From positions 1 through 64,000 of the forward strand of contig JAFTXI010000023.1 in NCBI GenBank assembly GCA_017461665.1: a stretch of DNA of 64,000 nt. The letters run 5' to 3'. Origin of the DNA: Bacteroidales bacterium. GTDB lineage: Bacteria > Bacteroidota > Bacteroidia > Bacteroidales > F082. Within the stretch, counting starts at the first letter, position 1; each line of letters opens with the position of its first letter. Below, piece by piece: positions 15,478 to 23,667 of this stretch. The notes beneath the pieces are model-generated. The model was not told the origin of the DNA. It did no database searches and worked only from the letters and a program-made list of their open reading frames with translations. A program made the translations under genes and the position numbers.

Positions 15478-16779
15478 ATGATAACAAACCATATATTGAC
15501 TTTTGTTGCAACAATAATCTTGTATCTTGCATACAAGTTGTTGTTTCATAACAGCAACAGATTCCAACTTAACAGAATCATCTTGCTTACGATAAGCGTT
15601 TTTTCGTTCGTGTTTCCTTTCATAAAGATAAATCTCGATGTACAAGAGATGGTTTCTTTCCAAGAAGTAATGAATATGATATTTTATAATGATGTGATAG
15701 TAGAAGAAAATCAGGTAGATAGCAGTTCTTCGTTTTCAATTATAAAACTAATCTCGATTGTGTATATAATAGGTGTAGTTTTATTCCTGATAAAATTTAT
15801 TAATAATATTGTCAGGATTTATAGACTTAAATCTGGAAAGAAGATAGAAGTTGTTGATAATGTTAATTTTATTTATACAAACGAAAACCATATTCCATTT
15901 TCTTTCTTAAAAAACATTTACATTCCAAGTCAAATGATGTCTGAGCTTGTCGAAGACAAAACCATAAACAAGGTGATTTCTTTAATTATTAAACATGAAA
16001 TGTGTCACGTAAAGCATCGTCATTCTTTAGATATTCTTTTAATGGAGATGTTTATTATACTTCAGTGGTTTAATCCGTTTTTAAGATTGATTAAGAAGGA
16101 GTTGCAAGTAAATCATGAATATATTGCCGACGAAGATGTCGTTCAAGATAAGGATAATGTATCGAACTATATGATGTTATTGTTGCAGCAGTGCACGGCT
16201 GATAATTTTAACACGATAGCTAATAATTTCAGTTTTTTATTAACCAAAAAAAGAATTGCTATGATTACGAAAAATCAAAAAGTCAAGGGTTCGGTAATCA
16301 AGGTGTTACTGACTCTTCCGGTATTTGCATTGTTAATTTTACTTAACACTCAATGTGGTAACGTAAACGCTAATGAAGAGAAAAAACCGACTTCGACTGC
16401 AGATGTAAAAACTAATGAACAAAAAGAGTTGTACGCTGCAACTCAAGATTCCATCTACAAAGTTGCACAAGAAATGCCGCAATTTCCAGGAGGCGTAAAC
16501 GAATTGATGAAATATCTGCAAGAAAATATCAAATATCCACAATCGGCGAAAGACAAAAAAGTAGAGGGCAGAGTATTTGTGACTTTTGTCATTGAAAAAG
16601 ACGGCAGCATAACAAATGCTCAAGTAATGAGAGGAATTGATGAAGCATGTGATGTAGAAGCATTGAGAGTTGTTAATTCGATGCCGAAGTGGATACCTGC
16701 AAAACAAGAAGGGGAAGCTGTTAGATCTCAATTTACGGTTCCTTTCATTTTCAAAATGAATGGAGAAAGCGGGAAATAA
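15478..16779 (+). CDS. BlaR1-like M56 membrane metallopeptidase with TonB C-terminal domain
   Basis: This 433-residue protein is the sensor half of the BlaI/M56 pair. Membrane segments lie at about 5-24, 34-50 and 90-110, with a fourth at about 268-288. The zinc site HEMCH (173-177) sits between, with a downstream HEYIADE as third ligand. Instead of the penicillin-binding sensor domain of BlaR1, the C-terminus (about 340-430) is a TonB_C domain (PQFPGGVNELMKYLQENIKY, then GRVFVTFVIEKDGSITNA). This M56-TonB architecture is common in Bacteroidota. The periplasmic TonB domain probably contacts an outer-membrane receptor or cell-wall component, so the sensed signal is unknown. Confidence 0.88.
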   Translation: MITNHILTFVATIILYLAYKLLFHNSNRFQLNRIILLTISVFSFVFPFIKINLDVQEMVSFQEVMNMIFYNDVIVEENQVDSSSSFSIIKLISIVYIIGVVLFLIKFINNIVRIYRLKSGKKIEVVDNVNFIYTNENHIPFSFLKNIYIPSQMMSELVEDKTINKVISLIIKHEMCHVKHRHSLDILLMEMFIILQWFNPFLRLIKKELQVNHEYIADEDVVQDKDNVSNYMMLLLQQCTADNFNTIANNFSFLLTKKRIAMITKNQKVKGSVIKVLLTLPVFALLILLNTQCGNVNANEEKKPTSTADVKTNEQKELYAATQDSIYKVAQEMPQFPGGVNELMKYLQENIKYPQSAKDKKVEGRVFVTFVIEKDGSITNAQVMRGIDEACDVEALRVVNSMPKWIPAKQEGEAVRSQFTVPFIFKMNGESGK

Positions 16780-16791
16780 TTAAGAATCGTG

Positions 16792-16815
16792 AGACGTCAC
16801 TCCTGTGGCGTCTCT
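16792..16815. repeat. Hairpin repeat GAGACG...CGTCTC
   Basis: A 10-bp stem (one G-T pair) around a TCCT loop. The short imperfect palindrome with this core resembles intergenic repeats common in Bacteroidota. There is no T-run, so it is not obviously a terminator. Confidence 0.45.
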
Positions 16816-16844
16816 ACCACGCTCGCAGAGTACGCAAAGAAAAT

Positions 16845-16876
16845 AAGGACACATCGAATGTGTCCTTACGTTTTTT
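16845..16876. terminator. Terminator between M56 gene and speA
   Basis: AAGGACACAT pairs with ATGTGTCCTT around CGA, then a run of T's on the plus strand. It serves the BlaI/M56 operon and could also act on speA from the other side. Confidence 0.85.
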
Positions 16877-16904
16877 ATAAAAGTTTTAAAACTGTTAATT
16901 ATTT

Positions 16905-18800
16905 CTATTCCAAATAAGTGTATCCGTACAATCCGGAGCGATAATTCGATAAGAATTCTTTTCCTTCTTCGACGGTAATCTTACCTTGTTTAACGCAGAT
17001 TGTCACCCAAGACTCAACTGTTCTAACCAATTTCTTCGGACTGTATTGTACATATTCCAAAACTTCTGCTACAGTCTCACCATCAATGATTTGGTCGATA
17101 TAATATCCTTTTTCATCAACGGAAACGTGGACTGCGTTGGTATCGCCAAATAAATTGTGCAAGTCGCCGAGAATTTCTTGATAAGCTCCAACCAAGAAAA
17201 CACCAATATAATAAGGATCTTTCGTATTCATATTGTGAACCGGCATTGTATGTGATTGATTCTTAGTTGTCACGTATGAAGAAACTTTACCGTCAGAGTC
17301 ACAGGTTATATCTTGCAATGTTGCCATTCTTGTTGGACACTCATCTAATCTATGAATTGGCATGATAGGGAAGATCTGATCTATAGCCCAAGCATCTGGC
17401 AATGATTGGAACAAGGAGAAGTTGCAGAAATATTTATCAGCCAATAACTTAGGTAAATTACTAAAGTCTTCAGGGATACGTTTTAAATCGGAGGTCATCT
17501 GATTTATTTCTCTTGCTATAGACCAGAAAAGTCTTTCAACTTTAGCTCTTGATTTTATGTCTAAGAGTCCCAAGCTGAACAAATCTAAGGCTTCTTCTCT
17601 GATTTGTTGAGCGTCGTGCCATGTCTCCAACATTGAAGATTGTTTGTTGGTGAGATTGTCCCAAGCCTCATAAAGTTCATGTATCAATTCATGGTCGTCT
17701 TCCACAATCTCTTCATTGTCATCCCATTCTGGCAATGAAGCTGTTTCGAGGACTTCAAATATAAGAGCGGAGTGATGAGCTGTCAATGCGCGTCCCGATT
17801 CGGTTATCACATTAGGATGAGGGAGGTCGTTTTTATCACAAGCGTCTGCAACAGAGAATATTACGTCGTTGACATATTCTTGGATGCTATAGTTGACACT
17901 ACTTGCGCTGCTTGAACGAGAGCCGTCATAATCGACACCCAATCCGCCGCCGACGTCAACAAACTCAATTTTAAATCCCATTTTATGCAACTGAACATAA
18001 AACTGAGCAGCTTCTTTCAATGCAATCTTAATACTTCTGATTTTAGTCACCTGACTTCCAATATGATAATGAACAAGTCGGAGACATTCTTTCATGTTAT
18101 TCTTCTCTAAATATTCAAGAGCCTCAAGCAATTCTGATGTCGTCAATCCGAATTTACTGCCGTCGCCACCAGAATCTTCCCACTTGCCGCTACCTGAACT
18201 TGCTAACTTGATACGAACTCCGATATTAGGAATTACTTTAAGACGTTTAGCTATCTTTGCGATGAGTTTCAATTCATTAAGTTTCTCAACTACAATGATA
18301 ATCATTCTGCCCATCTTTTGAGCGAGAAGAGCTAACTCAATGAAATTCTCGTCTTTATAACCATTACAAACAATTAAAGAATCAGTGTCGGTATTTGACG
18401 CGATAATGGCGTGAAGCTCCGGCTTAGAACCAGCTTCAAGACCGATGTTAAATTTCTTTCCGTGACTAACAATCTCGTCAACGACTGGACGCATCTGATT
18501 GACTTTGATAGGGAAGACGATAAAGTTCTTTCCTTTGTAATCATACTCTTCTGCAGCCGACTTGAAACATGAATCGATTCTTTCTATACGGGTATCAATG
18601 ATGTCAGGAAAACGAATCAACATTGGAACAGAGACGTCTCTCAGTTGCAGTTCATCAACCAATTCTCTTAAATCGACCGATGCACAACCTTCACGAGGTG
18701 TAACCACAATATGTCCTTTTTCATTGATAGAGAAATAGTTGATTCCCCAGTTGTTGATGTTGTAAAGTTCTGCAGAATCTTCAATGCGCCATTTTCTCAT
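16905..18800 (-). CDS. speA: Biosynthetic arginine decarboxylase
   Basis: SpeA is a PLP enzyme that converts arginine to agmatine, the first step of an arginine-based route to putrescine and spermidine. At 631 residues it has the usual length. The PLP-binding lysine lies in FIVFPIKVNQMRPVV (about residue 98). The barrel motif is FVDVGGGLGVDYDGS, and ESGRALTAHHS lies in the second domain. The N-terminus (MRKWRIEDSAELYNINNWGI) is characteristic of the Bacteroidota enzyme. It is transcribed alone, divergently from the porin gene, with a -7 box at 18862-18869. Confidence 0.96.
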   Translation of the reverse strand: MRKWRIEDSAELYNINNWGINYFSINEKGHIVVTPREGCASVDLRELVDELQLRDVSVPMLIRFPDIIDTRIERIDSCFKSAAEEYDYKGKNFIVFPIKVNQMRPVVDEIVSHGKKFNIGLEAGSKPELHAIIASNTDTDSLIVCNGYKDENFIELALLAQKMGRMIIIVVEKLNELKLIAKIAKRLKVIPNIGVRIKLASSGSGKWEDSGGDGSKFGLTTSELLEALEYLEKNNMKECLRLVHYHIGSQVTKIRSIKIALKEAAQFYVQLHKMGFKIEFVDVGGGLGVDYDGSRSSSASSVNYSIQEYVNDVIFSVADACDKNDLPHPNVITESGRALTAHHSALIFEVLETASLPEWDDNEEIVEDDHELIHELYEAWDNLTNKQSSMLETWHDAQQIREEALDLFSLGLLDIKSRAKVERLFWSIAREINQMTSDLKRIPEDFSNLPKLLADKYFCNFSLFQSLPDAWAIDQIFPIMPIHRLDECPTRMATLQDITCDSDGKVSSYVTTKNQSHTMPVHNMNTKDPYYIGVFLVGAYQEILGDLHNLFGDTNAVHVSVDEKGYYIDQIIDGETVAEVLEYVQYSPKKLVRTVESWVTICVKQGKITVEEGKEFLSNYRSGLYGYTYLE

Positions 18801-18861
18801 AATTCTTCTAAAATTTTAATTGTTAAAAAATGTCAATTCTCGCTCATTACATAATGAAATG

Positions 18862-18869
18862 CAAATCTA
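18862..18869 (-). promoter_or_regulatory. -7 promoter box of speA
   Basis: Minus-strand TAGATTTG matches TAnnTTTG and would give a leader of about 55 nt. The remaining 18801-18963 divergent spacer is AT-rich with no other recognisable element. Confidence 0.5.
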
Positions 18870-18963
18870 ATAAAAAAAATTATTCATTGAACATTAGCTT
18901 TATTATTCTTGAATTTTTTGAACCATCTGAAAAATTCTTTGTTTTAAGAGAAAAACAAATGTT

Positions 18964-20286
18964 ATGAAACGAAGTAAATTTTTAATTGCTGCTTTATGCG
19001 CAACATTTTTATCTACGCATCTTAACGCTCAAGAAGAAATCATTCTAACAAAGATTCATCGCCCACATCACGCTGATTTATTGATTGTTAACAATAATAT
19101 TGGCAATACTGATGACTACGTTATTATCTTTGAAGAAAACGCTCCTGAAAGATTCAACGCTCCTAAAACTCCAAGTTTTGCCTTTATGAGCAAGAATCAG
19201 AAATTTATGATGGGTATTGGCGGCTACGTCAAAGGTACAATCTCAATGGATTTCAATGGCGCAATAAACAATCCGGCTTATTTCACAACATCTGCCATCC
19301 CAATCAATCCTCTGCCAGGAAACGACAAATTGATGCAATTTAATGTAAATCAAAGTAGTTTATTCTACAACCTTGTTTCTCTCTCTGAAAACAAGACAAA
19401 ATTCGGCGCCTACATAAACATGAATTTCAGCGGTCAGAATTATGCGCCTCAAATTCAAGACGCGTATGTAAATTACGGTGGATTACTTCTTGGTAGAACG
19501 ACGAGTTTGTTCACCGATGCTGCCGCAATACCTCCAACAATCGATAGCGAAGGTCCTAACGGATTGACATACAAGACAAACAATGTCTTTAATTTCAGAA
19601 GTCATTGGGGTAAAAACAAGCGCTTCAGCGCCGGTTTAGGTCTCGAAATGCCATCTACAGACTTTACTACTTCTAATGCACAAAGCGTTACCAATCAATA
19701 CATTCCGGATTTTCCTTCATATATTCAATTTGCTTGGGGAAAAGGTAGCAATAGTCACGTCAGGTTGAGTAGTATTATTCGTAATGTCAATTATAGAAAC
19801 AACATACAAGACAAAGATAATATCATCTCAACTTACGCTTGTCAACTCAGTGGTTTAGTTACAGTTAAAGAAAAATTAGTATTCTATTATCAATTGGCAT
19901 ACGGTAGTGGCATCACAACATATATTCAAGATGTTAGCGGCTTGAAATTAGATTTCTTACCTAATAACATAGTTGATAATCAAAATAATGACGCTGGTAA
20001 ATTAGATCATGCAAACTCGTTAGCTTATTATGCCGGATTACAATATAATTTCAATCCAAGAACATTTATGTCATGCACTTTCAGTCAGGTAGATATTGAT
20101 GTTCCTGAATCTTACGACAATACAAACTTATATAAGGAAGCATATTATTTAGCGACTAATTTCTTCTGGTACGCAATGCCAAATGTTCAGATAGGAGCCG
20201 AATATCTTTATGGAAAACGCGTCGATCAAAATGACGACTGGGGACAAGCAAACAGAGTACAGGTCATGCTACAATATAATTTTTAA
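18964..20286 (+). CDS. DcaP-like outer-membrane porin
   Basis: This 440-residue protein begins with a signal peptide (MKRSKFLIAALCATFLSTHLNAQ). From about residue 75 it shows the pattern of a 16-strand porin barrel with alternating hydrophobic residues, and it ends in Phe (VQVMLQYNF), as needed for outer-membrane insertion. GGYVKGTISMDFNG at the barrel start and LLLGRTTSLFTDAAAIPPT followed by IDSEGP match the DcaP family of trimeric channels for small anionic solutes. A short N-terminal segment between signal peptide and barrel (about 24-70) is typical of DcaP, where it forms a coiled coil. The substrate cannot be predicted. Confidence 0.8.
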   Translation: MKRSKFLIAALCATFLSTHLNAQEEIILTKIHRPHHADLLIVNNNIGNTDDYVIIFEENAPERFNAPKTPSFAFMSKNQKFMMGIGGYVKGTISMDFNGAINNPAYFTTSAIPINPLPGNDKLMQFNVNQSSLFYNLVSLSENKTKFGAYINMNFSGQNYAPQIQDAYVNYGGLLLGRTTSLFTDAAAIPPTIDSEGPNGLTYKTNNVFNFRSHWGKNKRFSAGLGLEMPSTDFTTSNAQSVTNQYIPDFPSYIQFAWGKGSNSHVRLSSIIRNVNYRNNIQDKDNIISTYACQLSGLVTVKEKLVFYYQLAYGSGITTYIQDVSGLKLDFLPNNIVDNQNNDAGKLDHANSLAYYAGLQYNFNPRTFMSCTFSQVDIDVPESYDNTNLYKEAYYLATNFFWYAMPNVQIGAEYLYGKRVDQNDDWGQANRVQVMLQYNF

Positions 20287-20364
20287 TTGATTACTGATTT
20301 TTTCATGGTTGGGCTGTTCATTGTGAGCAGCCTTTTTTGTATGTTTGCAAAAAAATATATCAGA

Positions 20365-21207
20365 ATGAAATTAATTGTAGATTGCGGTTCAACAAAGGCT
20401 GATTGGGTGATTTTAGAAAAAGAAAAAGTTGTTGTTTCTTTTCAAAGCGAAGGTTTTAATCCCAATTATACCGATAGAGATTCTATTTTAAGTATAATAT
20501 TAAATGAAGCTTCTTACAGAACTTATATTCAAGAAATTACAGAAGTTTTCTTCTATGGTTCTGGATGTGGTAATGAGAAGAATTGTAGTCTTATAAAAAA
20601 TATTTTTTCCTTAATTTTTATTAACGCAAAAATCGAAGTCACTCATGACATGATGGCAGCCTGTCATGCTGTCTTAGGAAAGAACAAAGGTATAGTTTGT
20701 ATTCTCGGCACAGGTTCTAATTCTTGTCTCTACGATGGAAAAGAAATTTTGTATAAAGCCACATCATTGGGATATATTTTAGGTGACGAGGGTAGTGGTT
20801 CTTATATTGGAAAAAAACTTGTGAGAGATTATTTCTACAAGAAGATGCCAGATGACTTGTCTTCAAAATTTGAACAAGATCACGAATTAAATATCAACAC
20901 ATTGATTGACAATATTTATCATAAAAATCAAGCATCAAGATATTTAGCAGATTTTACAAAATTTGCTTTCAACAATCAAAGTCACGATTACATAAAAGAG
21001 GTCTGTTTGAATAGTTTCGACGAATTTATTGAATATTTCGTCTTAAAATATGAAAACTCTAAAGATTACGAAGTAGGTTTTGTTGGTTCAGTGGCTTATT
21101 ACTTCAAAGATATTTTAAATCAATCACTTGAGAATAAAGGATTAAAATTAGGAAAAGTAGTTAAGAATCCTATTGATGGACTTATTGAATATCATTATCT
21201 TTCTTAA
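20365..21207 (+). CDS. BadF/BadG-type ATPase, probable N-acetylglucosamine kinase
   Basis: This 280-residue ASKHA-fold protein has phosphate-1 loop DCGSTKADWVI (residues 5-15), phosphate-2 motif GTGSNSCLYDG and DEGSGSYIGKKLVRDYF. These are typical of the BadF/GlcNAc-kinase family that phosphorylates amino sugars salvaged from cell wall or host glycans. ATG at 20365 is chosen because the protein begins at the conserved MKLIVDCGST. The upstream extension to 20287 encodes an unrelated hydrophobic stretch. The 3' end overlaps the convergent miaA gene by 26 bp, which is unusual but leaves both reading frames full length. Confidence 0.88.
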   Translation: MKLIVDCGSTKADWVILEKEKVVVSFQSEGFNPNYTDRDSILSIILNEASYRTYIQEITEVFFYGSGCGNEKNCSLIKNIFSLIFINAKIEVTHDMMAACHAVLGKNKGIVCILGTGSNSCLYDGKEILYKATSLGYILGDEGSGSYIGKKLVRDYFYKKMPDDLSSKFEQDHELNINTLIDNIYHKNQASRYLADFTKFAFNNQSHDYIKEVCLNSFDEFIEYFVLKYENSKDYEVGFVGSVAYYFKDILNQSLENKGLKLGKVVKNPIDGLIEYHYLS

Positions 21208-22105
21208 TTTCAGTTTGAATGTAATCTAACATTTCATCGAGTTTGTCAGGTTCAAACCATTTATAATCATTGTTTCTTCTAAGCCATGTCATCTGGCGTT
21301 TAGCATATTGGCGAGTATTGATTTTTATCTGTTCAATAGCTTCGTTTAAGGTTCTATTTCCATCAAAATAATCAAACAACTCTTTGTAACCCACTGTGTT
21401 TAAAGAATTAAGATGTCGATATGGATACATCGACCTTGCTTCTTCGAGAAGACCATCGTTAACCATCATTTCAACTCTTTGGTTTATTCGAGAAATCAAT
21501 TCGTTTCTTTCTCTAAGAAGAGCCACTTTGATGATTTTGAAGTCGCGAATTTTTGTTTTGTTGTTTCTAAAAGAAGAGTAAGGTCGATTTGTTTGATAAC
21601 AGACTTCTATTGCTCTTTGTAATCTTCTTGGATTTTTCTTATCGACGATATTATAATATTCTGGGTCAAGTCGTTCCACCTCATTTTGCAGAGCTATCAA
21701 TCCGCCGTTAACATATAAGTCGTTGACTAACTTTCTGTTTTCTTCTGAGATGTCAGGAATTGAGTCCAAACCATTGCACACAGTATCAATAAATAATCCG
21801 GATCCGCCAGTCATGACAACAACGTTGTGTTTTAAAAACAATTCTTTTAGAAGGATGAGAACATCTTTTTCATAGTCAGCCACATCATATTTATCTTCAA
21901 CAGTGAGATTATGAATCATATAATGTTGAACTTCAGACTGTTCATCTTTGGTAGGAGCGGCAGTTCCTATCGGTAATTCTTTATAAAATTGGCGACTGTC
22001 GGCTGAGATAATTACAGTGCCGAGGGCTTTAGCGATTTTTATTGCAGCAGCTGTTTTGCCCGAGGCTGTGGGTCCCGCTATAACCACCAAAAAATTATCC
22101 ATCAC
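21182..22105 (-). CDS. miaA: tRNA dimethylallyltransferase
   Basis: MiaA adds a dimethylallyl group to N6 of A37 in tRNAs reading codons that start with U. This 307-residue protein shows the P-loop GPTASGKT (about 11-18), the catalytic DSRQFYKELPIGTAAP, then GGSGLF and ending RRNNDYKWF-type motifs of the family (RQYAKRQMTWLRR). Its start ATGA overlaps the stop of the cca gene, so the two are translationally coupled tRNA-processing genes. Its 3' end overlaps the convergent kinase by 26 bp. Confidence 0.96.
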   Translation of the reverse strand: MMDNFLVVIAGPTASGKTAAAIKIAKALGTVIISADSRQFYKELPIGTAAPTKDEQSEVQHYMIHNLTVEDKYDVADYEKDVLILLKELFLKHNVVVMTGGSGLFIDTVCNGLDSIPDISEENRKLVNDLYVNGGLIALQNEVERLDPEYYNIVDKKNPRRLQRAIEVCYQTNRPYSSFRNNKTKIRDFKIIKVALLRERNELISRINQRVEMMVNDGLLEEARSMYPYRHLNSLNTVGYKELFDYFDGNRTLNEAIEQIKINTRQYAKRQMTWLRRNNDYKWFEPDKLDEMLDYIQTEIKKDNDIQ

Positions 22106-23580
22106 TTCTCAATCTTATTAGGAACAGGTCCGTTGTGTTTAACCTCAACTGGTTCTGTAACTTCTTGTTTAACAACTAATCCTAACTTCAAGCCTTCGTT
22201 CTTCATAAACTCGTATGCTTCTTGGAAATTGTTTCCAATCACGCCGTCCAAAACAGCTTCTCGAATGGCAGTCTTGATAATTCCAACATTTCTTCCTTCA
22301 TTGATTCCAAAAGTTGTCATGATAACCTCACCATTGACAGGAGGCTGCCAATTTCTGAGGTGGTCTTTTTCCTCTAATTCCTTAAGTTTCTTTCTAACTA
22401 ATTGGAAATTTTTATGATAACGATTTTTCTTTTCTTCATTTTTAGAAGTAATATCGGCATCGCAGAGTATCATCAAATCGTCAATATCATCGCCGGCATC
22501 AAATAGCAAACGTCTTACTGCTGAGTCAGTTACTTCATCTTGAACCAAAGCAATAGGGCGGAGGTGAAGAGAAATGAGTTTTTGAACATACTTCATCTTT
22601 TCGTTCAAAGGCAACTTCAAAGCCGCGAAAATCTTTGGTACCATCTTAGCGCCTTTTATCTCGTGACCATGGAAACTCCAGCCTATTTCTTTATCGTATT
22701 TTTTAGTCAATGGTTTTGCAATATCGTGTAATAAAGCTGCCCATCTCAGCCACAAATCACCACCGGCATTAGCAACATTATCAAGTACTTCCATAGTATG
22801 ATAAAAGTTATCTTTATGACCTCTGCCATCTTGTACATCAACACCTTTTAATGCTGAAAGCTGTGGGAAAATAATTTTTAACAAACCGCATGCATCGAGT
22901 AATTTAAAGCCGATACTCGGTTTGGGAGAGAGTAAAATTTTATTAAGCTCCTCATTCACGCGTTCCATAGAGATTATCTTTATTCTCTCGATATTTCTCT
23001 TGATAGCGTTAAACGATTCTGTTTCAATATTAAAACAAAGTTGCGTTGCAAAGCGAATGGCTCTCATCATTCTCAAAGGATCGTCAGAATATGTTATATC
23101 TGGATCTAACGGAGTCCTTATTATTTTATCTTCCAAATCTTGAAGTCCACCAAACGGATCTATCAATTCCCCAAAGTTTTCTTCATTTAGACTTATTGCT
23201 AAAGCATTGATAGTAAAGTCTCTTCTATTCTGGTCGTCTTCTATGGTTCCATTTTCTACCGTTGGTTTACGACTTGACGGATCGTATGATTCTTTTCTTG
23301 CCCCGACAAACTCTATCTCTTTGTCGTTCAACCGAATCATAGCAGTGCCGAAACGTCCGTAATATTTTACTTCCTTTTTCTCACTTATAAGACTTGCTGT
23401 TTTCTTTGCCAATTCAATTCCGCTTCCAACCGTCACAATATCAATATCATTAGAAGGACGGTTTAGCAAAATGTCACGAACATAACCACCGATGACGTAT
23501 GTCTCAAAATTAAGAGCTCGACTCGCTCTTGTGATAACCTTAAAAAAATTATTGTTTATATGTTCTCTCATTTCTTTCAT
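22102..23580 (-). CDS. cca: CCA tRNA nucleotidyltransferase / poly(A) polymerase family, HD domain
   Basis: This class II nucleotidyltransferase adds or repairs the 3' CCA of tRNA. Motifs are VIGGYVRDILLNRPSNDIDIV (flexible loop and the catalytic DxD), RRDFTINALAISL (template-like arginine region) and an HD hydrolase domain (AALLHDIAKP, then GHEIKGA). Start: the frame extends upstream to 23631, but a -7 box (TACCTTTG) at 23588-23595 would place the transcript start after that point. The start is therefore ATG 23580 or 23571, giving a very short leader. The C-terminal tail is Lys/Val-rich and poorly conserved. CCA-adding and not poly(A) activity is the default reading in Bacteroidota. Confidence 0.92.
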   Translation of the reverse strand: MKEMREHINNNFFKVITRASRALNFETYVIGGYVRDILLNRPSNDIDIVTVGSGIELAKKTASLISEKKEVKYYGRFGTAMIRLNDKEIEFVGARKESYDPSSRKPTVENGTIEDDQNRRDFTINALAISLNEENFGELIDPFGGLQDLEDKIIRTPLDPDITYSDDPLRMMRAIRFATQLCFNIETESFNAIKRNIERIKIISMERVNEELNKILLSPKPSIGFKLLDACGLLKIIFPQLSALKGVDVQDGRGHKDNFYHTMEVLDNVANAGGDLWLRWAALLHDIAKPLTKKYDKEIGWSFHGHEIKGAKMVPKIFAALKLPLNEKMKYVQKLISLHLRPIALVQDEVTDSAVRRLLFDAGDDIDDLMILCDADITSKNEEKKNRYHKNFQLVRKKLKELEEKDHLRNWQPPVNGEVIMTTFGINEGRNVGIIKTAIREAVLDGVIGNNFQEAYEFMKNEGLKLGLVVKQEVTEPVEVKHNGPVPNKIEK

Positions 23581-23587
23581 AGTCTGC

Positions 23588-23595
23588 AAAGGTAG
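23588..23595 (-). promoter_or_regulatory. -7 promoter box of cca-miaA, deciding the cca start
   Basis: Minus-strand TACCTTTG, 8-15 bp before ATG 23580. The expected start site falls within a few bases of that codon, so the mRNA is nearly leaderless if 23580 is used. Confidence 0.5.
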
Positions 23596-23611
23596 TAAAT
23601 TTTTCCTTGTC

Positions 23612-23645
23612 TTAAAAAAGAAAAAGCGCACCCGATGATGCGCTT
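23612..23645 (-). terminator. Terminator of clpC
   Basis: Read on the minus strand, AAGCGCA pairs with TGCGCTT across an 8-base loop and is followed by TTTTCTTTTTT. It overlaps the region just upstream of the cca promoter. Confidence 0.8.
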
Positions 23646-23667
23646 AGTATCATTGATTGTTAGATAA

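Noticed and set aside
20287..20364. Longer N-terminus for the BadF-type kinase
   Set aside because: The added 26 residues are hydrophobic and non-conserved-looking; the ASKHA fold begins exactly at ATG 20365.
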